This document shows positions 55,683 to 63,848 of a stretch of 64,000 nucleotides of DNA, piece by piece; positions within the stretch are counted from its first letter, which is position 1, and each line of letters begins with the position of its first letter. The notes below the pieces were generated by a model. The model was given only the letters and a program-made list of their open reading frames with translations, was not told the origin of the DNA and ran no database searches. Origin of the DNA: Sinomicrobium oceani (GTDB lineage Bacteria; Bacteroidota; Bacteroidia; Flavobacteriales; Flavobacteriaceae); the NCBI RefSeq assembly GCF_900119185.1, contig NZ_FPJE01000012.1, forward strand, positions 121,766-185,765. The letters are read 5' to 3'. A program made the position numbers and the translations under genes.

Positions 55683-56094
55683 ACGATGAGGTATAACGGT
55701 GTGTTACGGGTTACGTTCTTTTTCCCGGATGATACGATGTCTCCACAGTCTGCGGACTCCGGTAACATCTGCGGGCAGATTCGGAGCATAAGCGGTACAG
55801 CAGGGTTGCGTGTATTCCCCTGGCGTAATCTTGGGTGTTCCGGGGCATGGCTATGGGTAAAAACAAGCCCGTGAACCCGGGCAACTTCCGGTGGACACAA
55901 GATTTCCTGACTTGCTTTTACCGGTTGCAAAGTACACAAAAATCGTGTGGACGGATATTATGTTATTGTAAATTCATGTTGTGGTGCAGTTTACATTAGC
56001 GTCATCTGCCCGGCGCTAACAGGGGGGCAGGAGCCCTGTTAGCGCTGTGGTGCGGTATTCCGGGAAAGCGCCTATGGACAGCAATATGGAGGTA
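55683..56094. other. gene-free region between the sigma factor and the TonB receptor
   Basis: No gene accepted; short frames lack start signals and motifs. It should hold the promoter of the sigma gene. No recognisable hairpin terminator was found for the minus-strand TonB receptor (its stop is at 56095). Confidence 0.5.
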
Positions 56095-58467
56095 TTATTG
56101 CTGGTTGTCCAGCTTAAAAGCTACTTTCAGGAAGGCAAACGTATCGTAATTATAGGTCTGATTGTTGGAGAAGCCTTCCCCGGTCGTATTATAGTCATAC
56201 TTCGCTGTGCCCAGCAGGTTGTAAGCGCCAACGGTAAAGGTCCAGCGGTCGTCTGCAACAGCTTTTTGCAGGGAAGCCGAGGAATTGAGGAAACCTTCGC
56301 GGGTGCCCTGCACTTCCTGTACGGGACTGTTGTAGTTCATGTTGTATTTCAGGATAAAACCGTGAGGGAGCGAAAGGGTGTTATTCCATTTGAATTCGTA
56401 ATTGAACTGCTTCCGCGTTTGCTGTTCGTTTTCGAAATCGATGTGCAGCCTGTAATCGAACAGGGAGGTGCTGAGGTTGGTTTCCCACCATTCTGCGGGT
56501 TTGTAATTGCCCATAATCTCTATCCCCGTACTTTTGGAGGTACCTACGTTATGGGGTTTTATAAGGAGTAGTCCCCCGGCGTCGGAGGTATTGATATCGT
56601 TAATAACATTGGTTCCTGCGCGGTGGAAGAGTTGAATGCTCAGGTAGTTTTTATTGCTCCAGTTTTGCTTGAAACCTACTTCATACGCATTGATATAAGA
56701 CGGACGGATATCCGGGTTTCCCTCGAAGTAGGCCGTTACGCTTTGGTAGCGCCGGTAGGGCGTAAGCTGCCAGTATCCCGGACGGTCTATCCGGCGCGAA
56801 TAGTTACCTACCAGTTGGGTCTGCTCCGAGATATTATAGAGCAGGTGTACGGTAGGGAAAAGCTGGGTAAACTTATCTGTTCCGGGCACAAAAAAGATTT
56901 CGCCTTCCGGGGTGCGGTAGCTGTAGTCGGTCTTGGTATAGGTGTTTTCTACCCGCAATCCCAGCTGGTATTCCAGCAATCCTATACCGCTTTTAAACGT
57001 GGCATAACCCGAGTAGATGTTTCTGCGGAAATCGACGGTTTGTGCGGTGCGTTGCCCGGAATAGGGCACGAGGTTACCCCCGGCATCGAAAGTACCGTTT
57101 TCGTTGCCCAGCAGCGGTATCTGGTGTACTTCGATCTCCATACCTGTTTCCAGCGAACTCTTTTCCGAGAGGGGCAGGGTATAATTGATCTTACTGTCCA
57201 GGACCAGCTCCTTATTTTCAAAACCTTCGTACCCCACGGCCGAGACGCTGTCTGTATATAGCTTACGGTCTTTTTGCTGCTCTTCGTAAGGGGAGAGGTA
57301 GTAGGAGACATCGGCATAGGCGCTGATCTTGTGCGATTTGTCTGTTTTGAAATAATGTTCGTAATTGAGCGTACCCCCGATATAGTGGAATTTTTCGAAG
57401 CCGGAAGACCGCAGCCGGTATATTTCGGCAGCTTGCAGATCTCCTGTTTCCGTAAGCGGCCCTGCGCTGACGTTACCGCGGATAGTGCGGAAGTTTTTCA
57501 TTTTAAAAGGGTTGATATGTACGGCCATATCAATGTAGTCCTTGTCCGTAATGTCGTGATTAAAACCGGCTTCGACATACATACGGTCAGCGCCGTTGCT
57601 GTAACGTTGGTTCAGCCTGGTCTGGTAGGGAACACCGTCTTCCATTACGGTCTGTACCTGTTGGAGCTTAAAGTTAGACCACACGTTGTGCCCGCCGTTG
57701 GTATTGATATACCAGCCGCTTTTTTCACTTTTCTTGTCGATAGAAAAATAGCCCTGTACCGCACCACGCGAATTGGCATACGTATTGGCATTGATGGCAT
57801 ACCCCTGCATACGGTTTTTTTTGAGGATCACCTGTATAATCCCTGCCGTACCCTCGGAGGCATACTGTGCCGGCGGGTTGGTAATAATCTCTATGCGTTC
57901 TATCTGCGATGACGGAATCTGTCTCAGTTTCTCCACCCCGTTGGCCACCGGGTGCCCGTTGATAAATACGCGAAAGGTGCCGTCTCCCCGATATTTGATA
58001 TTCCCTTCCACGTCTACACTTACCGAAGGGACGTTTTCCATAAGGTCTATGGCCACATGGGCCGCAGGGAAGGCCTCCGCATTGATAATCTGCCGGTCTA
58101 CCTTGTACTGTACCGCCGGACGGGACGATTTTACGACTACTTCTTCGAGGTTCTCCACCTGTTCTTCGAGGTATATGGTGCCCACATTGCTGTTTTTACC
58201 GTCTACCCGCAATGGTTTTTGAACTTCGCGGTATCCCATAAAATTTACGGTAAGCGTATAATTACCCGGAAGTACCCGGGCAATAGAAAAGCGGCCTTCC
58301 TCGTCACTGACGGCCCCGAGCATGGTACTGTCCGAAGCTATAACGGTAACATTGGCATAGATAACAGGTAACTCCGTGTCTTTATCCAGGAGTTTACCGT
58401 GTACGGAGGTTTGGGCATGTATATAAAAGGCGGGGAGTATGAAGAACAGGAGTAAGGTCGGTTTCAT
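56095..58467 (-). CDS. outer membrane beta-barrel TonB-dependent receptor (OMP_b-brl_3 type)
   Basis: 790 residues. Signal LLLFFILPAFYIHAQTS, cleaved about residue 19; a carboxypeptidase-D-like domain (VHGKLLDKDTELPVIYANVT, about 22-100); a TonB plug (VVVKSSRPAVQYKVDRQIIN, GTAGIIQVILKKN); and a C-terminal barrel with SRRIDRPGYWQLTPYRRY. It lacks a SusD partner and an STN domain, so it is not of the SusC class. The ligand is unknown. It stands alone on the minus strand upstream of the sigma gene. Confidence 0.9.
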   Translation of the reverse strand: MKPTLLLFFILPAFYIHAQTSVHGKLLDKDTELPVIYANVTVIASDSTMLGAVSDEEGRFSIARVLPGNYTLTVNFMGYREVQKPLRVDGKNSNVGTIYLEEQVENLEEVVVKSSRPAVQYKVDRQIINAEAFPAAHVAIDLMENVPSVSVDVEGNIKYRGDGTFRVFINGHPVANGVEKLRQIPSSQIERIEIITNPPAQYASEGTAGIIQVILKKNRMQGYAINANTYANSRGAVQGYFSIDKKSEKSGWYINTNGGHNVWSNFKLQQVQTVMEDGVPYQTRLNQRYSNGADRMYVEAGFNHDITDKDYIDMAVHINPFKMKNFRTIRGNVSAGPLTETGDLQAAEIYRLRSSGFEKFHYIGGTLNYEHYFKTDKSHKISAYADVSYYLSPYEEQQKDRKLYTDSVSAVGYEGFENKELVLDSKINYTLPLSEKSSLETGMEIEVHQIPLLGNENGTFDAGGNLVPYSGQRTAQTVDFRRNIYSGYATFKSGIGLLEYQLGLRVENTYTKTDYSYRTPEGEIFFVPGTDKFTQLFPTVHLLYNISEQTQLVGNYSRRIDRPGYWQLTPYRRYQSVTAYFEGNPDIRPSYINAYEVGFKQNWSNKNYLSIQLFHRAGTNVINDINTSDAGGLLLIKPHNVGTSKSTGIEIMGNYKPAEWWETNLSTSLFDYRLHIDFENEQQTRKQFNYEFKWNNTLSLPHGFILKYNMNYNSPVQEVQGTREGFLNSSASLQKAVADDRWTFTVGAYNLLGTAKYDYNTTGEGFSNNQTYNYDTFAFLKVAFKLDNQQ

Positions 58468-58860
58468 AAAAGCACAATTCTTTTTTATAGAGATGGCAAT
58501 TACAGGAGACTGTTACACCTGCGACAGTAAAAAACATAATTTTAACATATACGAGGAAAAAGCAGGGATCATGCGTCTGTTTTACCCATGGGGGGCTATG
58601 TCGAAGATATGGCAAGGCGTGTCCATTTTGTCCGCTTTGTCCGTTTTTGTCCACTTTTGTCCGTTTTTGTCACCCCCTTCCCGGGTTTTCTTCGGGTCTT
58701 CTTCGGGTCTTGTTCGGTAGTCCTTCGGAAAACAGGTACTTTTTCCGAAGAAATGTCGAAGGACGGTCGAAGGAAACCGGGCTTCGGTACACCTTTCGGT
58801 CACTGCACCATACCTTCGGTGCTCCGTTCCCTACACGCATTCAGCCCTCGTTAAATAGAC
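58468..58860. repeat. gene-free stretch with short tandem repeats
   Basis: GTCC recurs at 58621, 58630, 58639, 58649 and 58659 (then GTCA at 58669), each separated by T-runs, a 9-10-base period. Next, three 11-base units GGGTnTTCTTC/GGGTCTTGTTC lie at 58683-58715. Translations across the region are arginine/lysine/proline-rich and look like noise. No gene is supported; the promoter of the TonB receptor must lie in its first bases. Confidence 0.6.
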
Positions 58861-58914
58861 GGGGCAGAGGCGGCTGCGTGTTCCGGCTATGCCGGCATGT
58901 ACCGAAGCCCCGGG
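58861..58914. repeat. GC-rich dispersed repeat, copy 2
   Basis: From 58869 it reads GGCGGCTGCGTG, then TTCCGGCT, GCCGG, a short variable part and CGAAG, CCCGG. The same order is found at 40999-41046. The last nine residues of the minus-strand HEPN protein (PGLRYMPA region) are encoded here, as would be those of the spurious frame at copy 1. This looks like a mobile or amplifying element. Confidence 0.7.
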
Positions 58915-59906
58915 TTGTCGACGGTCTTATCCACCTCCCCATACAAGGCTATAAGCGAGTCCAGAAGTTGCATAGCCCCCTGCACTTCGGCAAAATAGTT
59001 TTTTATCATGCCGTGTATGGCCTGGCGCAAATCTTCTTCGTTACCTACAGGGGCCAACTCCCCACCTGTACCCAGCAATGCCCTGAAGCGTTCTGCGAGT
59101 TCCGGTAACGGCCTGCAATCTTGCGCCTGGCGCTGCACCATATCTTCAAGCCCCTTTTTGCAGGCGTAATACCGCAGGAGGAATTGCTTTTCTGTCAGGG
59201 CCAATACCTTGTCCAGTTTGGCCTGCAATACGGTGAGCTGCTCGGGCCGTATCTCGTAGGCGCCATAGCGTACTTCGTGGTAGGCCCTGTCGATGAGGTG
59301 CAGCAGGGTGGCATCGGGTTCCTTTTCGGGGGCGAATACCTGCCCGAGTTGCGGCACATGGGCAAGGATGTATTGCTGGTGGGTGCCAATACGGTGGCAT
59401 ACCTTTTCCCTGCCCATGACCAAACACTCTGCAGCCCGATAGGCCAGCTCAAAGGCCTGGTGCAACATAAAGGCGGTTGGTGGCATCTGGCCTGCCTCCA
59501 GGAAAAACTGTGCCCCCCGGCTAAAGCTTACCGCCTTGTCGTAGTTGTGCTCAAAACAGCTTCTGGCCTTGCTCAGAAGGGGGTGCAGTTGTGCTGCAGA
59601 TAGCAGCTCCGGGGCCTGCGTGTCCGGGCCGCAGTATTGCAGGTGCCCGGGCATACAGGCATGCAGGAAAAAGAGGTTGCCCTGTTCCAGTTGTGTGCGT
59701 GCAGTATGCTCGGTGTACACCCGGTAGCGATACTCGGGGTATTGCGCAAAAATATCCGAGACGGAGGGCAGGTTTTTATTGGGCCGGTTGGGGGCTGCGG
59801 TGAGTATCAGTACCCCGGTTTGTCCGGCTATGGGAAAAGCGTAGACATAGGTGACATCCATGATGGCTACGACTTTATGGACGATATAGGAGATTTCGGT
59901 ATTCAT
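58887..59906 (-). CDS. HEPN domain-containing protein
   Basis: 339 residues from the ATG at 59904-59906. The N-terminal 90 residues (VHKVVAIMDVTYVYAFPIAG) may be a degenerate nucleotidyltransferase-like or other domain. The region about 125-250 has the HEPN form: ARSCFEHNYDKAVSFSRGAQ, PPTAFMLHQAFELAYRAAEC, HRIGTHQQYILAHV and AYHEVRYGAYEI. HEPN proteins can be RNases of toxin-antitoxin or defence systems, but here the R-x4-6-H motif is not clear. The C-terminus is encoded by the dispersed repeat and may be new. Confidence 0.65.
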   Translation of the reverse strand: MNTEISYIVHKVVAIMDVTYVYAFPIAGQTGVLILTAAPNRPNKNLPSVSDIFAQYPEYRYRVYTEHTARTQLEQGNLFFLHACMPGHLQYCGPDTQAPELLSAAQLHPLLSKARSCFEHNYDKAVSFSRGAQFFLEAGQMPPTAFMLHQAFELAYRAAECLVMGREKVCHRIGTHQQYILAHVPQLGQVFAPEKEPDATLLHLIDRAYHEVRYGAYEIRPEQLTVLQAKLDKVLALTEKQFLLRYYACKKGLEDMVQRQAQDCRPLPELAERFRALLGTGGELAPVGNEEDLRQAIHGMIKNYFAEVQGAMQLLDSLIALYGEVDKTVDNPGLRYMPA

Positions 59907-59926
59907 AAGTTTGTGTTTTTGGCGGG

Positions 59927-60244
59927 TTAATTTTTGTGTATCCATTGGACGATTTCGTGCTGGGGTATGGAGGTTTTTACCACATCGCGGAAGTGCATAC
60001 GCTCCCACACGGTGCCCCCGTCTGCGGCGCATACTTTGGTAAAGAGGTGCAGGCGGGAGGTGAGCAGGGAGACCAGGGTATCGGGTACGGATAGCTCCCG
60101 TATTTTATTTTTCTTTTTGTTCAGGTGGAGCAGGGCATACCTGGGGGTGCCGTTGTCTTTGGCCAGGGCTACCCACTCAAAATAGCGCACAATGGCTAAG
60201 GGTTCGTGGCTGTCCAGGAGCCTGGTGATCTCTAAAGCTTTCAT
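59927..60244 (-). CDS. small hypothetical protein next to the HEPN gene
   Basis: 105 residues from the ATG at 60242-60244 (a longer frame upstream lacks support). KALEITRLLDSHEPLAIVRYF and ALLHLNKKKNKIRELSVPDT are the notable segments; a mix of basic and hydrophobic residues, no membrane segment, no MNT-type GSx10DxD. It ends 20 bases before the HEPN start, so the two genes form an operon. I do not recognise the family. Confidence 0.6.
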   Translation of the reverse strand: MKALEITRLLDSHEPLAIVRYFEWVALAKDNGTPRYALLHLNKKKNKIRELSVPDTLVSLLTSRLHLFTKVCAADGGTVWERMHFRDVVKTSIPQHEIVQWIHKN

Positions 60245-60489
60245 AGACGTATGTTTTTTATGGTTATACAACAGGCTGCACTCCGGGCAGCTTGCCGGGG
60301 TGTGCCGATCTCCGTAGGGGAGTTGGTAGTACGTGGTGCTAAAAAGAAAAGAAAAAGGCGTCCCTGTTCCTTTCCGTACTACCCCAAACATGACAAGGCA
60401 TACGCCTTGCTAAAGGATTTATGCGAATTTTCCAAAAGAATAATGGTGTAGATGGCGTTGCTTTAGAGAAGAGTTACCGTAAAATAAAT

Positions 60490-60613
60490 GGGCGTGGAAC
60501 TCAACTTACCGCATTGAGGTACTGGCATACCCGACGATGATAAGAGAGCCCACGCCCGGGTCGTGAGCTAAATTACTTATCCTCTCATCGTCTAAAAAGT
60601 GCCAGTTTTCAAT
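60490..60613. repeat. nested inverted repeats of about 124 bases
   Basis: Arm A GGGCGTGG (60490-60497) pairs with CCACGCCC (60550-60557). Arm B GACGATGA (60533-60540) pairs with TCATCGTC (60585-60592), ACTGGCA (60521-60527) with TGCCAGT (60600-60606) and ATTGA (60513-60517) with TCAAT (60609-60613). The two sets overlap and cannot form at once, so this is either a switchable RNA or a recombination site. The stretch 60245-60489 holds nothing else I can see. Confidence 0.6.
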
Positions 60614-60705
60614 ACGAGATTCTAAGCAATAGCTTCTAATATTTTTCTATTTGAAGAATTGCAAAAATATTTATTTCAATTCAAATATAGGTATAAATAT
60701 TCAAA

Positions 60706-60723
60706 TGCGTATAATAATACGCA
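60706..60723. promoter_or_regulatory. palindromic operator upstream of the XRE gene
   Basis: TGCGTAT-AATA-ATACGCA is a perfect 7+4+7 palindrome whose centre is about 42 bases before the ATG at 60757. A second inverted repeat AATATTTAT/ATAAATATT lies at 60666-60674 and 60693-60701. Likely autoregulatory sites of the small XRE protein. Confidence 0.6.
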
Positions 60724-60756
60724 CTATTTTTTTTGTGTTTCGATTACTTTGTTTTT

Positions 60757-61023
60757 ATGGATGATAAAACAGATATAGGCAAATTAGTGTCTCGTTATAT
60801 TTATTACACTTGGATTTCTAAAGCTAAATCTCAAAGAGATTTTGCATCTACCCATGATATTGAAGAAGCCACAGTTAGGAGAATTAAAAATGTAGCATTA
60901 GGAACTTCGAATGTAGAGTATAACATGACCGTCAAGACATTACACAAAATATGTAATAAAAGGGGAATTTCTTTACAAGATTTTTTTAGAATGGTAGAGG
61001 AGTTTTCTAAAGGGGCGCGTTAA
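60757..61023 (+). CDS. small XRE-like HTH regulator
   Basis: 88 residues from ATG 60757. KSQRDFASTHDIEEATVRRI is the HTH core and TVKTLHKICNKRGISLQDFF is the fourth/fifth helix typical of Bacteroidota XRE proteins (LxxICxxxxISLxDFF). Single domain, so it should be a repressor or TA antitoxin-type protein. It follows two inverted repeats that may be its own operator. Composition is AT-rich in contrast to the HEPN pair. Confidence 0.82.
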   Translation: MDDKTDIGKLVSRYIYYTWISKAKSQRDFASTHDIEEATVRRIKNVALGTSNVEYNMTVKTLHKICNKRGISLQDFFRMVEEFSKGAR

Positions 61024-61443
61024 GGTCCTTTTTTTATTGGCAATGTGCAATACTTGCTTACGCTATCTCGTCGTTAATAGGCTGTTTTTGCTGATTCTAA
61101 GATAAACTTTCTCGAAAAAATGTGGCTTTCCGTAACGGAATATAATGAATAGGTATTACTTTAGTAAATGGGTTTTGAAAGTGAGCTTTTGAATCTGGTA
61201 TGGTATGTAGGTGGGTATTTCAGCTAAGTATTGTGTAAGAGCCATAGCGGTCTGACATGGGTAATAATTCTATTTATGGTTTTATGTATATTTGAATGTA
61301 TACCGTTATAACAAACCTAAAATACTTGATAGATTGAAATAAGATAAACAAGATCGTTGTTATTTGCTTTATCCGGTTAGTTAAGAGGATAAAATGGTAT
61401 ATTTAATACGTATATAAGGAGTTAGATTTTATTTGAGAAAATT
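61024..61443. other. AT-rich gene-free stretch upstream of the first cassette-like gene
   Basis: No gene or RNA recognised. A GTTAGAT at 61421-61427, 20 bases before the next ATG, fits GTTRRRY of an attC core site but without a visible partner, so it may be chance. Confidence 0.35.
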
Positions 61444-62010
61444 ATGACTATACCGAAATCCCTATTTCATTATTACGAACTTGACAACGGCCCATTCCGG
61501 AATATTACTGAATATGGATTTGAGAAAGCCGAGATTATCCAGAAACAAATCTTAAAAGGGTGGAATAGTAAAAGACCAGAGAATTATGTTGGTTTAAGAT
61601 TTTCATTGGAAAAGCGAATTAGAGAGCAGTTTATCTTAAAAGGAGGAAAACCGAACAGAAATGACCCTTTTTATTTTACACTTGGTGAATGTGATTGGGC
61701 AAAATCTTGGTATATAAATCCTGGTGTTATAAAAATCCCTTTAACTGACTTTAGCCCTGATCATATAAGTTTTACTTATCCTGACAGTATGGTGTCATTT
61801 CAGTTTTATGATGAACCTAAATTAAAAACATATAGAAAAAATTGTAATGGACAAATTTTTCTGTTAAGTGAAATAAGTGGCTTAATAAATAAATACGGGA
61901 TTCCATCAGAAGAAAAGTGTCAAATAGAAGAAAGACTTCAATACGATAAATACATTGAGGCTCAAGTGTGGGATGATGAAGTAATAAAGGAATATAAAAA
62001 CAAAGCCTAA
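61444..62010 (+). CDS. hypothetical protein, cassette-like gene 1
   Basis: 188 residues, mostly aromatic and charged, no signal or membrane segment: LFHYYELDNGPFRNITEYGF, NYVGLRFSLEKRIREQFILK, YFTLGECDWAKSWYINPGVI, and the end DKYIEAQVWDDEVIKEYK. It resembles a family of uncharacterised proteins seen scattered in accessory regions of bacteria, but I cannot name it. Its stop codon overlaps the attC-like arm GCCTAAC (62005-62011). GC is low relative to the flanks, which hints at transfer. Confidence 0.72.
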   Translation: MTIPKSLFHYYELDNGPFRNITEYGFEKAEIIQKQILKGWNSKRPENYVGLRFSLEKRIREQFILKGGKPNRNDPFYFTLGECDWAKSWYINPGVIKIPLTDFSPDHISFTYPDSMVSFQFYDEPKLKTYRKNCNGQIFLLSEISGLINKYGIPSEEKCQIEERLQYDKYIEAQVWDDEVIKEYKNKA

Positions 62011-62136
62011 CAGCAGCTATCCGAAAGTGGCGGTTCAGTGGTTAAATCAAGCTTTGTGCTCCTATCAAAGTTTGTTCTTGGTTGATAGTTAAGTGTTTAT
62101 AAATAAACATATTGGTGTTGATGCAAACCGTTAGGC
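62005..62136. other. attC-like recombination site between two cassette-like genes
   Basis: The arm GCCTAAC (62005-62011) matches the integron R'' consensus RYYYAAC, and GTTAGGC (62130-62136) matches R' GTTRRRY; they are perfectly complementary and 132 bases apart, inside the known attC size range. It overlaps the stop of the first gene and ends 6 bases before the ATG of the second, as in gene cassettes. No integrase gene is in the window. Confidence 0.5.
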
Positions 62137-62141
62137 ACAAT

Positions 62142-62858
62142 ATGAATAAAACTTTGAGAAGAAGATTATCAATTAGTATTTTGACCCTATTTCTGACTCA
62201 AATCGGATTTAGTCAATCAATTGAAAAATTTGTCGATTCGACAATCAAAGTTGATAGGCTAAATGTTCCAACTGATTTAAGACAACCTTACTTTCCGAAA
62301 GAAATGTTTCCTGAAGTTGAAATGGATTGGATTAAAACTGATAATGGAACGAAAATAGTAACTAAAGTCAAGGAAGGAACTTATGACGAATTTGTTGTGA
62401 ATTGGTATTCAAAGCATCTTCATGCAATGAAAGAACCTTTGTTGTTTAATAGAAAAATTGACAAAGAAATTTATCGCTTTACTTGGTTAAGGACTTTTGA
62501 CAAACCAATGACTTTTAGATTTGAAAAAGGAAATGATGGATATATTCTTTATTGGAAAGTTCTAACTGGTTCTGGTGGATATGAACCTGGAGAAATAGAA
62601 GTTGAGCGAATAAAAATACTAACCGAAAAAGAATGGGCTGAATTTACGCAACTTGTTGGAAAATCGGATTTTTGGAATATGGACTTGGGTCGTAGCTCAA
62701 TAGGGACGGATGGTTCTGAATGGATTATGGAAGGTGTAAATCAAACAGATTATAGAGCTGTAAGTGTTTGGTCGCCGAGTAAAGGGAATTTTTATAACAC
62801 TTGTGATTACCTGATTTCCTTAGTTAATTTGAAAATACCGGAAAGAGAAAAATATTAA
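62142..62858 (+). CDS. secreted hypothetical protein, cassette-like gene 2
   Basis: 238 residues from ATG 62142. Signal peptide RRRLSISILTLFLTQIGFSQ, then a soluble part with WLRTFDKPMTFRFEKGNDGY, EWAEFTQLVGKSDFWNMDLG and GTDGSEWIMEGVNQTDYRAV, suggestive of a beta-rich exported protein of unknown role. The gene is bordered by the perfect inverted repeats TAGGCACA (62132-62139) and TGTGCCTA (62865-62872). Low GC. Confidence 0.75.
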   Translation: MNKTLRRRLSISILTLFLTQIGFSQSIEKFVDSTIKVDRLNVPTDLRQPYFPKEMFPEVEMDWIKTDNGTKIVTKVKEGTYDEFVVNWYSKHLHAMKEPLLFNRKIDKEIYRFTWLRTFDKPMTFRFEKGNDGYILYWKVLTGSGGYEPGEIEVERIKILTEKEWAEFTQLVGKSDFWNMDLGRSSIGTDGSEWIMEGVNQTDYRAVSVWSPSKGNFYNTCDYLISLVNLKIPEREKY

Positions 62859-63210
62859 AAATAATGTGCCTATCCTATAAAGTGCGTAAATAAGAAATAT
62901 CGCTTCGCTCTGCAAAGTTTGCAACTTCGCAGTTTACTATATGTTATCGATATGCCTATATTTGAATTCTCCGCGCTGAGGGGGTGCCCAAAGGTTTTTT
63001 TGAGGGCTGCTTCTATTTTAATAAGGTTCTTGTATAGAACTGTAAGCTTCCCCTAATTTTACGACAATACATAAAAAGGTGCTTTTGGGGATAGGGTTTC
63101 GAAGTTGCTGAATGGCTGATGTATGTTTTTACCCTAAATCGACAATTATAAAATTGTAATTAACGATAATAAGAGATTATAAGCTTTACTATCAAAAATC
63201 AGCTCATTAC
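62859..63210. other. gene-free region after cassette-like gene 2
   Basis: GCCTATC at 62868-62874 is one base off the R'' consensus, but no good GTTRRRY partner follows, so a second attC site would be decayed. On the minus strand between about 63045 and 62945 a frame reading EAALKKTFGHPLSAENSNIG looks like the tail of a broken gene. Otherwise nothing recognised. Confidence 0.35.
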
Positions 63211-63534
63211 TTGGAGGATATACATCAAAGAATTAATCATGTGAATGCCGAAATGTCCAGGTATCAAAACCAACTGTACGGGATGAAAAAACGGATTCCT
63301 GTTTTAATCTTAATTGGAACGGTATTCGCTTTTCTGTTTCCTTATTTACCGGGACGATATGGAAGACCCGCTATGGTAGATACGTGGGGCTATAGCAACG
63401 CGGTCATATTTAGTGCAGTTATTTTTGCAATAGTCTATCTAATCGGTTATTCTATGAGGAAAAATGAAATAGAGAAAAAACTCAGGGAGTTGAAGCTGGA
63501 AAAATATCTGATAGAGAAGGATTTAGGGGAGTGA
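63211..63534 (+). CDS. small membrane protein with flanking coiled coils
   Basis: 107 residues from the TTG at 63211, or 93 from the ATG at 63253; the frame stays open further upstream, so the start is uncertain. An N-terminal helical part (VNAEMSRYQNQLYGMKK), two transmembrane segments (IPVLILIGTVFAFLFPYL and VIFSAVIFAIVYLIGYSM) and a charged coiled coil (NEIEKKLRELKLEKYLIEKD). I do not recognise a family. It lies 123 bases from the IS21 end. Confidence 0.55.
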   Translation: MEDIHQRINHVNAEMSRYQNQLYGMKKRIPVLILIGTVFAFLFPYLPGRYGRPAMVDTWGYSNAVIFSAVIFAIVYLIGYSMRKNEIEKKLRELKLEKYLIEKDLGE

Positions 63535-63657
63535 AGGACGGAACCTACAGCCAAAGCCTTATTTCTCCCGTACAATGCCACGCTAAGCGCTATTTCTGGT
63601 CATAGTAGTTAGTGCCATAAACTCCTCACTTTTCTATGTTCTCCGTATTCTGCCAAA

Positions 63658-63795
63658 TGTAAAGTGGATATTCCGGACTAAGCTGACCCCTCTAAAGCCT
63701 ACCTTTTAGGTATCTGTCATTCCGGCGGATGCTGACCCCCTTGTAAATTTAAAAATGGTTTTCCGGTAAAATTATTCCGGATCATACTGCCCCCC
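63658..63795 (+). mobile_element. left end of an IS21-family element with three terminal repeats
   Basis: Starting with TGTAAAGTGG at 63658, three direct repeats ATTCCGG...CTGnCCCC are found: 63670-63690, 63719-63740 and 63774-63795. Multiple terminal repeats of this type flank istA in IS21 elements. The right end lies outside the window. Confidence 0.75.
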
Positions 63796-63848
63796 ATTTT
63801 TTGAATTGGTTTTTGGTTTATTTGATGGATACCATCAAAAGATAAGTA

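Noticed and set aside
58588..58854. Arginine/serine/phenylalanine-rich open frames across the tandem repeats
   Set aside because: They arise from the repeats in several frames at once; no start signal or domain.
62945..63045. Minus-strand peptide that looks like a gene tail (ALKKTFGHPLSAEN)
   Set aside because: No start, interrupted upstream, and no family recognised; kept only as a possible remnant in the gap description.
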